Shown: one piece after another, positions 1-5,533 of the stretch
How positions within the stretch are numbered: the stretch's first letter is position 1
Layout: each line of letters opens with the position of its first letter
Assembly: GCA_016873405.1 (NCBI GenBank)
Contig: VGXH01000158.1
Location: 1-5,533 of the forward strand
Length of the DNA stretch: 5,533 nt
Direction of reading: 5' to 3'
Source: a bacterium
Lineage (GTDB): Bacteria > Krumholzibacteriota > Krumholzibacteria > LZORAL124-64-63
Program-made: the position numbers and the translations under genes
The notes under the pieces: model-generated
What the model was told of the DNA's origin: nothing
Database searches by the model: none
The model's input: the letters and a program-made list of their open reading frames with translations, nothing else

Positions 1-2
1 GT

Positions 3-2891
3 TTTGAGGTCGCCGAAGACGATGGCGTCGGTCGGACACGTCTGCGCGCAGGCAGGCGTGATGTCGCCGTCGCGGATGGCGCGGCCCTCCACGCGGGCCT
101 CCACGCGCGCCGTCTCGATGCGCTGCACGCAGTAGGTGCACTTCTCCATGACGCCGCGCGCGCGCACCGTCACGTCCGGGTTCAGCACCAGCCGCTGCGT
201 CTGCGTCAGGTCCTCGAAATTGTTGTACCAGTTGAACCGCCGCACCTTGTAGGGGCAGTTGTTCGCGCAGTAGCGAGTGCCCACGCAGCGGTTGTAGACC
301 ATCGCGTTGAGGCCCTCGCGCGTGTGCATGGTGGCGGCCACCGGGCAGACCTGCTCGCAGGGCGCCAGCTCGCACTGCACGCAGGCGACCGGCTGCTGGG
401 CGCACTTCGGATCGTCGGCGTCGCCCAGGAAGTAGCGGTCCAGGCGGATCCAGGACATCTCGCGGCCGCGCGCCACCTGGTCCTTGCCCACGACCGGGAT
501 GTTGTTCTCCGCCTGGCAGCCCAGCACGCACGCGTTGCAGCCGGTGCAGGTGTTCAGGTCGACCGCCAGACCCCACTTGTGGCCGGTGTACTCCCACTCC
601 TTCCAGAGCGAGACCAGCGGCGGGCTGTGGATGCCCAGGTGGTCGACGAATGCGGGCTCGTGCAGGTACTGCTCGAGGGTGCCCTCGCGGACCAGGCCAG
701 GGACGCGCTTCTGGATCTCGGCCGCGCCGACCTTGTCGATGGCGTGGTGGTCCTGCGTGGTGGCCAGCTCGTACTTGCGGCCGGTCTTCCGCACCCGCAG
801 GCCTTCGCCGCGATGCAGGCCGTCGGCGGTGCGCAGCCGGTAGGCGTTGAAGCCGGCGCCCTTCCCGACGCGGCCGGCGTCGTCGCGACCGTAGCCCAGC
901 GTGATCGCCACCGAATGCTTCGCCTGGCCGGGCAGCACGTACACCGCGGCCTCCAGCGAGCGGTTCCGGTACTGGAGTTCGACCACGTCGCCGTGGACCA
1001 CGCCCAGTTCCCTGGCCGTGGCCGGGCTGAACACCGCGGCGTTGTCCCAGGTGAGCTTGGTCATGAAGTCGGGCATCTCCTGCAGCCAGGCGTTGTCCGC
1101 GAAGCGGCCGTCGTGCACCGACTGGTCCTGCAGGAAGGTGAGCTCGAGGTTCGCGGCGCCCAGCGGACCGGCCGTCGCCGGGGCGGCGATCGGCGCGCCG
1201 ACGAGGGCCAGCGGCGCGCCGGCCTGCGCGCTTCCGGCCAGGAAGCCGTCGTGCAGGAAGGCGCGCCACTTCTTCTCGAAGCCCGCGTCCGCCTCCGGCG
1301 CCGGCGCGGCGCCCTGGCCGCCGCCGAGCGCGAAGAACGCGTCGCGCGCGATCTGGTGCGCCGTGCGCGGCGCGGCGTCCACCAGCACCGACAGCAGCTC
1401 GGTGGCCGTGTGCCCGGCGTAGAGCGGGTCGATCAGCGGCTGCACCGCGAGCAGCGAGCCGTCCCAGCCCTGCGCCAGGCCCCAGCTCTCCAGGTAGTGC
1501 GCCGCCGGCAGGTGCCAGCTGGCGGCCTGGCCGGTGGCGTCCTCGTGCAGGCCGAGGTGGATGCGCTCCGGTGCGCGCGCCATCGCCTTGCCGAACTCGA
1601 GGTCGGCCGGCGCGTCGTAGACGGGGTTGCCGCCCAGCACGACCAGCGTCGTGACCCGACCGGCGTTCAGGTCGGCCACCAGTTCTTCCAGAGACGCGAA
1701 CGCAGGCAGTTCGAACGGCACGTAGCTGATCGTGTGGCCGACGTTGCCCAGCGCCGCGTTCAGCACGTGCACCAGGGCGTGCACCTCGGGATCCTGGCGC
1801 AGCCCGGCCACCAGCAGGCCGTGCCCGCGGTGGACCATCAGGTCGTGGGCGACGTGGGCGACATCCGGCCCGCCGGCCGCGTGGCCGCGCCAGGACGCCA
1901 GCTGCGCCGCGGTCACGCCCGCGCCCGCCGGCAGCTCGAGGCGCTCGCCCAGCACCAGCTCGGCCGCCAGCGCCCACAGGGCCGGTCCCAGGTCGCGGGC
2001 GGCGGTCGGATAGCGGTGGTCGGCCATACCGCCGGTGATGCTGAACGTGCTCTCGAAGCTGTAGAGCCGGTTCATGTGCCCGGACTCGGCCCGGCGGCCG
2101 GCGGCGAAGGCCCTGGCGTTGCGCAGCGCGGCCGGATGGTCCTGCAGGCAGTTGGCGTCCAGGTCGACGATGACGTCGGCGCGCGAGAGGTCCAGCTGCG
2201 CCATCGCCGCGGTGCCGAACGCCAGCTTCAGTCCGCGCATCTCGTTCAGGCGGCACACCGGCTCGTGCAGGTGCACGCGCGCGCCGCGCGCGGCGGCCTG
2301 CCGCAGCAGCCCGACGGTGGCCGGCGACGTGGTGGCCCCGGTCAGGATCGCCGTGCCGGCCAGGCCGCCCGCGTACAGCGTCTGCGCCCAGGCGGTGAAC
2401 GTGGCCCAATCGGTCTCGGAGCCGAACAGGCCGGCGCGCCGGCGCGGGGTGCGGCTGCGGTCCGGGTCGTAGACGTCCAGCACGCTGGCCTGCGCGAACA
2501 CGCTGGCCGCGCCGCCGCTCAGCGGGTGGCCCGGATTGCCGTCCACCTTGATCGGGCGCCCGTCGTAACTGGTGGCCAGCACCGGCAGCGCGGTTGGGCC
2601 CAGTTCCATCGTCGTGGCGAACTTCACCGGCGTGCCCGGCTCCAGGCCCGGCGTGTTGGCGGCGTAGGGCACGATCTTCTCGACCGGCCAGCGGCAGCCC
2701 GCCAGCGACGTCATGGCGATGGAGGCGGACATGATCTGCAGGAAGCGCCGCCGCGACAGGCCGTCGGGCGCGTCGATGCCGCCGGGAAACTCGTGCGACA
2801 TCAGGTGGCGGTATTCCTCGGTGTCGGCCAGTTCCTGCAGGCTGCGCCAGTAGGGAGAGCCGCTGCCGGGTTCCAGGCTGTTCGCGGACAT
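3..2891 (-). CDS. actB: ActB, fused molybdopterin-like/iron-sulfur subunit of alternative complex III (partial, C-terminus off the left edge)
   Basis: This is the peripheral electron-transfer subunit of alternative complex III, which oxidises membrane quinol. I see 963 residues with no in-frame stop. The family usually has about 1,000 or somewhat more, so only the C-terminal tail is missing. Residues 14-36 hold the family's leader block ([14 protein letters not shown]), followed by a Tat signal (SRRRFLQ at 46-52), a hydrophobic stretch and a lipobox LAGC with Cys66. Residues about 75-730 resemble a molybdopterin oxidoreductase (GGNP 420-423, AHYLESW 464-470, dinucleotide-binding-like region about 580-700). 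This part has only Cys66, Cys213 and Cys248, so it lacks the usual N-terminal cluster motif; in known ACIII this domain is cofactor-free. The ferredoxin-like part has Cys782/785/788/792, Cys837/840/845/849, Cys869/875/879 and Cys918/921/948/952. Thr872 stands where the third motif would have its second Cys, fitting one [3Fe-4S] and three [4Fe-4S] clusters. The ATG at 2891 has an AAGGA site 5 nt upstream and lies 12 nt after actA. Identity is very secure; lipidation is inferred from the lipobox. Confidence 0.95.
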   Translation of the reverse strand, partial: MSANSLEPGSGSPYWRSLQELADTEEYRHLMSHEFPGGIDAPDGLSRRRFLQIMSASIAMTSLAGCRWPVEKIVPYAANTPGLEPGTPVKFATTMELGPTALPVLATSYDGRPIKVDGNPGHPLSGGAASVFAQASVLDVYDPDRSRTPRRRAGLFGSETDWATFTAWAQTLYAGGLAGTAILTGATTSPATVGLLRQAAARGARVHLHEPVCRLNEMRGLKLAFGTAAMAQLDLSRADVIVDLDANCLQDHPAALRNARAFAAGRRAESGHMNRLYSFESTFSITGGMADHRYPTAARDLGPALWALAAELVLGERLELPAGAGVTAAQLASWRGHAAGGPDVAHVAHDLMVHRGHGLLVAGLRQDPEVHALVHVLNAALGNVGHTISYVPFELPAFASLEELVADLNAGRVTTLVVLGGNPVYDAPADLEFGKAMARAPERIHLGLHEDATGQAASWHLPAAHYLESWGLAQGWDGSLLAVQPLIDPLYAGHTATELLSVLVDAAPRTAHQIARDAFFALGGGQGAAPAPEADAGFEKKWRAFLHDGFLAGSAQAGAPLALVGAPIAAPATAGPLGAANLELTFLQDQSVHDGRFADNAWLQEMPDFMTKLTWDNAAVFSPATARELGVVHGDVVELQYRNRSLEAAVYVLPGQAKHSVAITLGYGRDDAGRVGKGAGFNAYRLRTADGLHRGEGLRVRKTGRKYELATTQDHHAIDKVGAAEIQKRVPGLVREGTLEQYLHEPAFVDHLGIHSPPLVSLWKEWEYTGHKWGLAVDLNTCTGCNACVLGCQAENNIPVVGKDQVARGREMSWIRLDRYFLGDADDPKCAQQPVACVQCELAPCEQVCPVAATMHTREGLNAMVYNRCVGTRYCANNCPYKVRRFNWYNNFEDLTQTQRLVLNPDVTVRARGVMEKCTYCVQRIETARVEARVEGRAIRDGDITPACAQTCPTDAIVFGDLK

Positions 2892-2896
2892 GGGTA

Positions 2897-2902
2897 TCCT
2901 TT
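2897..2902 (-). promoter_or_regulatory. Ribosome-binding site of actB
   Basis: The 12-nt actA-actB gap reads GAAAGGATACCC on the minus strand. AAAGGA sits 5 nt before the actB ATG, a good Shine-Dalgarno match that fits tight cotranslation of the two subunits. Confidence 0.75.
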
Positions 2903-2903
2903 C

Positions 2904-3608
2904 CTACCGATGACAGGTGGCGCAGTCGACCGACGGCGAGATCTTCCGCTCGGCCCGCAGCTTCGCGCCCAGAGCCGCCGCGTCGCCCTCCGGTTCCCAG
3001 TCCATGACGGTCACCTTGTCCAGGGGCCGCAGGTGGGGATCCGGATTGCGGTGGCAATCGAGGCACCAGCCCATCGTCAGCGGCGCCACCTGCTCGACGA
3101 CCTCCATGCGGTCGACGCGGCCGTGGCAACTCACGCAACCCACGCCCGACTGCACGTGCCCGGCGTGGTTGAAGTACACGAAGTCGGGAAGGTCATGGAC
3201 GCGGATCCAGTGGAGGGGCCGGCCCGTCTCGGCGCTCAGGCGCACCGGGGCCAGCTTCTCGCTGGTCGCGCGCACGGTCTTGTGGCAGTTCATGCAGGTG
3301 GCGGTCGGGGGCACGTTCGCCCGCGCGGTCGTCTCGACCGTCACATGGCAGTAACGGCAGTCGATGCCCAGCTCGCCGACGTGCAACGCGTGGCTGTAGG
3401 GGACGGGCTGCTCGGGCGCGTAGCCGATCGCGGTGTTCTTGGGGGAGAACACGCCCGCCACCAGCACCACCAGGTAGACCACGCCGCCCAGCGCGGCCAC
3501 TGCCAGCGCCTCGCGCAGCCGGTTGGTCCACTTCGGAAAGACGAATCGCTGCTCGGGGCCGGCGCCGGGGCGGTCGCCCGGCTCGTGAGCGTGGTTGTCC
3601 GGGGCCAA
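2904..3608 (-). CDS. actA: ActA, membrane-anchored pentaheme cytochrome c subunit of alternative complex III
   Basis: ActA is the multiheme cytochrome of alternative complex III and works with ActB in moving quinol-derived electrons on the periplasmic side. The 234-residue protein has exactly five CXXCH heme c motifs: CRYCH 84-88, CMNCH 105-109, CVSCH 158-162, CLDCH 182-186 and CATCH 229-233, the last ending one residue before the C-terminus. Extra histidines (73, 76, 133, 138, 148, 151, 192) could be distal heme ligands. FPKWTNRLR at about 24-32 and [14 protein letters not shown] are typical ActA blocks. One hydrophobic segment at about 34-54 is an uncleaved signal anchor, leaving a short N-terminus in the cytoplasm. 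I chose the TTG at 3606-3608 because AGGGGGGAG lies 6 nt upstream. The frame stays open back to an ATG at 3785, but that 59-residue extension is Arg/Pro/Gly-rich, has no family features and covers the candidate promoter. The gene is followed 12 nt later by actB, so the two are cotranscribed. Confidence 0.93.
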   Translation of the reverse strand: MAPDNHAHEPGDRPGAGPEQRFVFPKWTNRLREALAVAALGGVVYLVVLVAGVFSPKNTAIGYAPEQPVPYSHALHVGELGIDCRYCHVTVETTARANVPPTATCMNCHKTVRATSEKLAPVRLSAETGRPLHWIRVHDLPDFVYFNHAGHVQSGVGCVSCHGRVDRMEVVEQVAPLTMGWCLDCHRNPDPHLRPLDKVTVMDWEPEGDAAALGAKLRAERKISPSVDCATCHR

Positions 3609-3614
3609 TCGACT

Positions 3615-3623
3615 CTCCCCCCT
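3615..3623 (-). promoter_or_regulatory. Ribosome-binding site that supports the TTG start of actA
   Basis: The minus strand reads AGGGGGGAG, then AGTCGA, then TTG. The purine block resembles a Shine-Dalgarno site and its 6-nt spacing is suitable, which decides the start in favour of TTG at 3608 over the distant ATG at 3785. Confidence 0.65.
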
Positions 3624-3711
3624 GCGTCCGCGATGATCCCCGCGCCGCGGCCCGGGCCGGGTCCACCCGCGGGGCCGCGCCGGTCTGCGTGGCTTGGGCC
3701 GGCGGGTGCCG

Positions 3712-3741
3712 ATACTAAGAGGCCGCCCCGGGACCTGACAA
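3712..3741 (-). promoter_or_regulatory. Candidate sigma70-type promoter for the actAB operon
   Basis: On the minus strand, TTGTCA (3741-3736) is followed after 18 nt by TAGTAT (3717-3712). The -35 box matches the consensus at five of six positions and the -10 box at four. This would start transcription near 3705, leaving a leader of about 95 nt before the actA TTG start. It is the only AT-richer patch in the gap, which adds weight. No experimental support is available from sequence alone, and the organism's housekeeping promoter consensus is unknown. Confidence 0.45.
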
Positions 3742-3764
3742 CAGAAAACTCGGCCCGGGCGGCC
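3721..3764. repeat. Imperfect inverted repeat overlapping the act promoter
   Basis: GGCCGCCCCGGG (3721-3732) is matched by CCCGGGCGGCC (3754-3764), giving an 11-bp stem with one bulged C and a 21-nt loop. The loop contains the candidate -35 box of the act promoter, and one arm fills most of the spacer before the -10 box. It is not followed by a T-run on either strand, so it is a poor intrinsic terminator. It could be an operator or an RNA structure in read-through transcripts from the carrier gene. Confidence 0.5.
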
Positions 3765-3790
3765 GATAATCCGGTTCCCCGTCACGGTTT

Positions 3791-3829
3791 CCGGCGCTGA
3801 CGGGTCTCCGCGGACCGCTCAGTCGCCGG
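3791..3829 (-). terminator. Hairpin at the 3' end of the Fe-S carrier gene (non-canonical terminator or mRNA-stabilising structure)
   Basis: CCGGCGCTGA (3791-3800) pairs with TCAGTCGCCGG (3819-3829) through ten base pairs with one bulged base. Inside the loop a second short stem is possible: GGTC 3803-3806 with GACC 3813-3816. The structure includes the carrier gene's stop codon. On the minus strand it is followed by AAACCGTGAC and not by a T-run, so it would be Rho-dependent, a pause or a 3'-end protector if it acts at all. Confidence 0.35.
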
Positions 3830-4154
3830 GATCGGCGAAGCTCTCGCCGCAGCCGCAGGTGCGCCCGGCGTTCGGGTTCTCGAACCGGTAGCCGCCGCCC
3901 ACCAGGGCATCGACGAAGTCGACCCGCAGCCCCCGCAGGCGCGGCAGGTCGGCCGGGGCGCAGGCCACCAGCAGTCCCGCCTGGGGCGCCATGACGTCAT
4001 CGGGCGCCGGCGCCGGCGCCGCCTCCAGCGCGTAGCGCAGCCCGGCGCAGCCCCCGGGGACCAGAGACACGCGCACGACCGGATCCTCCCCCGGGGCCGA
4101 CCCGGGGTGCTCCAACCGCCACTGTGCAACGGCCTCAGGGGTGAACTCGATCAT
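3819..4154 (-). CDS. A-type iron-sulfur cluster carrier (IscA/ErpA/HesB family)
   Basis: This small cytoplasmic protein of 111 residues has the usual length of the HesB/IscA family, which receives Fe-S clusters from the scaffold and hands them to apo-enzymes. The three conserved cluster ligands are present: Cys36 in GGCAGLRY, and Cys100 and Cys102 in RTCGCGESF near the C-terminus. The preceding block [20 protein letters not shown] is also typical. Cys65 is an additional, non-canonical cysteine. Three tandem GGCGCC units (4003-4020) encode an Ala-Pro stretch in a variable loop. I chose the ATG at 4152-4154 because MIEFTPEAV matches the normal N-terminus; the frame extends upstream to an ATG at 4190, but no ribosome-binding site precedes that one. 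The site before 4154 (GGTGGGGG) is only moderate. No iscS, iscU or suf gene is in view, so I cannot tell whether it is IscA, ErpA or SufA and give no symbol. It lies upstream of actA on the same strand, separated by 210 nt. Confidence 0.92.
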   Translation of the reverse strand: MIEFTPEAVAQWRLEHPGSAPGEDPVVRVSLVPGGCAGLRYALEAAPAPAPDDVMAPQAGLLVACAPADLPRLRGLRVDFVDALVGGGYRFENPNAGRTCGCGESFADPGD

Positions 4155-4400
4155 CCGCGGCCCCCACCCGACCACCCGGAAGCTGACCATGGAGGCCGAC
4201 GAAGCCTCGATGAGCGACCAAACCTATCCGGTGCCGGGGGCGGATGCAACCGCGGCGTTGCCCGCCTGGAATATTCGGGTCCGAAAAGACCTGTTTCCGG
4301 GCGGCCGCCGGCCGGTGACGTCGCTAGGTTGGGGCGGTGTCCAGGGGTCGGCGCCATCGGCGCCTGCGCCCCGCAGCCCCCAGCCCGGGAGTCCCGCCCG
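4155..4400. other. Divergent intergenic region between the Fe-S carrier and the DUF255 gene
   Basis: These 246 nt separate divergent genes and should hold promoters for both. For the minus-strand carrier, TTGCAT (4249-4244) and TAGGTT (4226-4221) lie 17 nt apart; both boxes are weak. For the plus-strand gene, a TAGGTT at 4325-4330 could be a -10 box, but no matching -35 box is visible. An AT-richer island lies at about 4267-4296 and includes the perfect palindrome GAATATTC (4268-4275). Two GGCGCC units separated by 3 nt follow at about 4350-4364. No small gene or RNA is supported. Confidence 0.4.
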
Positions 4401-5533
4401 ATGAACCGCCATGTCCCGCGCCCGGCCGGTGAGGTCCGCCGCGACGGCAATCGCCTGCTCCAGGAGCCGTCGCTCTACCTGCGCCAGCACGCCTTCAACC
4501 CCGTCGACTGGCGGCCGTGGGGACCCGAAGCACTGGGCGAGGCGGCCGCGCGCGACTGCCCGATCTTCCTGTCGATCGGCTACAGCAGCTGCCACTGGTG
4601 CCACGTGATGGAGAAGGAGGCGTTCGACGACGATGCCATCGCCGACGTCCTGAACCGCCGCTTCGTGAGCATCAAGGTCGACCGCGAGGAGCGGCCCGAC
4701 CTGGACGCGGTCTACATGGACGCCGTGCAGGCCCTGACCGGCCGGGGCGGCTGGCCGATGTCCTCGTTCCTGACGCCGGACGGCAAGCCCTTCCACGGCG
4801 GCACCTACTTCCGGCCGGCCCATTTCCGGACGCTGATCGAGCAGGTCGCCGACCTCTGGGGCGAGCGGCCGGACGACCTGCGCGCGCAGGCCGAGCGCGT
4901 GACCGCCCACGTGGGCGAAGCGCCCCACTGGGCGCGAGGGCCGGCCGGCCCGCTGGAGGGGGCCTGGCTGGAGGCGGCGGCCCGTCACGCCCTGGACATC
5001 GCCGACCCTGAGCACGGCGGCTTCCGGCAACGCCAGAAGTTCCCGACGCCGGTCAAGTGGCGCTTCCTGGTCACGCGGTGCGGCGGCGCTGAGGAGTTGC
5101 GCGCGCTGGTGAACAAGACGCTGGCGGCGATCGCCGGCGGCGGCCTGCGCGACCACCTGGGCGGCGGCTTCTTCCGCTACACCGTCGATGACGCCTGGAC
5201 CGTGCCCCACTTCGAGAAGATGCTCTACGACAACGCGCAGTTGGCCAGCCTGTTCCTGAAGGCCGGCCGCCTCCTGGACCGCCCCGCGTACGTGGAGGTG
5301 GCGCGCGACACGCTGACGTTCCTGGCGCGCGAGATGCGCGACCCGGACGGCGGCCTCTACGCCAGCTTCGACGCCGACAGCGGCGGCCGCGAGGGCTCCT
5401 ACTACCTGTGGACGCCCGACCAGGTGCTGCAGGTCGCCGGCCCCCACGACGCCCCGGCGCTGTGCGCGCTGCTGGGCATCACCCCGGAGGGGAACTTCGA
5501 GCACACCGGCGCCAGCGTGCCTTCGCGGCGCGG
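4401..5533 (+). CDS. DUF255 (YyaL/SPATA20-like) thioredoxin-domain protein, N-terminal part
   Basis: The reading frame from the ATG at 4401 is open to the right edge and gives 377 residues of a protein that normally has about 600-700. Residues about 17-140 form the thioredoxin-like DUF255 domain, with family blocks [13 protein letters not shown] (26-38), [20 protein letters not shown] (54-73), KVDREERPD (92-100), GRGGWPM and GGTYFRP (133-139). Cys64 and Cys67 form the CHWC redox-type motif. After about residue 190 comes the start of the alpha/alpha-barrel domain, with KFPTPVKW (213-220), [13 protein letters not shown] (254-266), [14 protein letters not shown] (268-281), [15 protein letters not shown] (323-337) and GNFEHTG (364-370). 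The biochemical role of the family is not settled; a redox or carbohydrate-related role has been suggested from the folds. There is no signal peptide, so it is probably cytoplasmic. GGGAG at 4387-4391 lies 9 nt before the start, a slightly long spacing. It is divergent from the Fe-S carrier gene and probably separately transcribed. Confidence 0.94.
   Translation, partial: MNRHVPRPAGEVRRDGNRLLQEPSLYLRQHAFNPVDWRPWGPEALGEAAARDCPIFLSIGYSSCHWCHVMEKEAFDDDAIADVLNRRFVSIKVDREERPDLDAVYMDAVQALTGRGGWPMSSFLTPDGKPFHGGTYFRPAHFRTLIEQVADLWGERPDDLRAQAERVTAHVGEAPHWARGPAGPLEGAWLEAAARHALDIADPEHGGFRQRQKFPTPVKWRFLVTRCGGAEELRALVNKTLAAIAGGGLRDHLGGGFFRYTVDDAWTVPHFEKMLYDNAQLASLFLKAGRLLDRPAYVEVARDTLTFLAREMRDPDGGLYASFDADSGGREGSYYLWTPDQVLQVAGPHDAPALCALLGITPEGNFEHTGASVPSRR

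Larger units (their letters stand above)
3609..3818 (-). other. Intergenic region between the Fe-S carrier gene and actA
   Basis: These 210 nt contain no convincing gene. Read on the minus strand, they hold a hairpin at the end of the carrier gene, then an imperfect inverted repeat, then a candidate promoter overlapping that repeat, then a GC-rich leader of roughly 95 nt before the actA TTG. The leader also contains an 8-bp inverted repeat (3646-3653 with 3672-3679, 18-nt loop), which could fold in the mRNA but may be chance in DNA this GC-rich. Confidence 0.6.

Noticed and set aside
3193..3666. Alternative minus-strand frame of 157 codons overlapping actA
   Set aside because: Out of frame with five heme motifs and a membrane anchor in actA; its product is Arg/Ala/Gly-rich and has no identifiable features.
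324..3800. A 1,158-codon open frame on the plus strand across actB, actA and the intergenic region
   Set aside because: It is in the same codon registry as the minus-strand actA and actB frames and is open only because high-GC codons rarely give stops on the opposite strand. Its product is Arg/Ala/Gly/Val/His-rich with no recognisable domain, while the minus strand gives textbook ActA and ActB.
3991..4000. Perfect palindrome ATGACGTCAT, which looks like an operator
   Set aside because: It lies inside the Fe-S carrier coding sequence, where the bases are explained by codons. A single 10-bp palindrome is not enough to call a binding site.
4003..4020. Three tandem GGCGCC units as a possible microsatellite or repeat element
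   Set aside because: They encode an Ala-Pro stretch in a variable loop of the carrier protein and are too short to be more than local slippage.
4268..4275. GAATATTC palindrome in the divergent intergenic region as a regulator site
   Set aside because: Noted in the intergenic entry, but eight bases in one copy with no matching promoter boxes around it do not support a named regulator.
4224..5504. A 426-codon open frame on the minus strand opposite the DUF255 gene
   Set aside because: It is the antisense shadow of a plus-strand frame with many conserved family motifs. It also runs through the intergenic region and has no family features of its own.

Overview
The window is high-GC bacterial DNA. 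It holds four genes in two divergent groups: three on the minus strand and one on the plus strand. Two of the four run off the window edges. The minus-strand group, in order of transcription, is a stand-alone A-type iron-sulfur carrier (IscA/ErpA/HesB-like, 3819-4154), the pentaheme cytochrome c subunit ActA (2904-3608) and the large fused iron-sulfur/molybdopterin-like subunit ActB (3-2891, C-terminus missing). ActA and ActB open an operon for alternative complex III (ACIII), a membrane quinol oxidase that passes electrons to a periplasmic cytochrome c or directly to a terminal oxidase. The rest of the operon (typically actC, actD, actE, actF and often oxidase genes) should lie beyond base 1. 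The plus-strand gene (4401 to the right edge) encodes the first 377 residues of a DUF255/YyaL/SPATA20-type protein: an N-terminal thioredoxin-like domain with a CHWC motif, followed by the start of an alpha/alpha-barrel domain.

Layout: 3-2891 actB (partial); 12-nt gap with a good ribosome-binding site; 2904-3608 actA, for which a TTG start fits best; 3609-3818 intergenic, with a candidate promoter for the act operon, an inverted repeat overlapping that promoter, and a hairpin at the end of the carrier gene; 3819-4154 A-type carrier; 4155-4400 divergent intergenic region; 4401-5533 DUF255 protein (partial).

The genes make sense together as respiration and Fe-S/redox biology. ActB carries cysteine motifs for four Fe-S clusters and ActA binds five covalent hemes. 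A carrier that delivers Fe-S clusters just upstream is a plausible helper, but the functional link is inferred from position only. The organism is probably a Gram-negative respiring bacterium: ActB has a Tat signal with a lipobox, and ActA has a membrane anchor with periplasmic hemes. Fused ActB proteins with this extended Tat leader are known from Bacteroidetes/FCB-type phyla, Deltaproteobacteria-like groups, Acidobacteria, Planctomycetes and relatives. The GC content argues against typical Bacteroidetes, but the phylum cannot be fixed from this window.

I found no RNA gene, mobile element or CRISPR array. Very long open frames opposite actA/actB and opposite the DUF255 gene are GC-driven shadows. 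I see no convincing unknown system here; the points worth a second look are details of the ACIII genes and the regulatory DNA in front of them.
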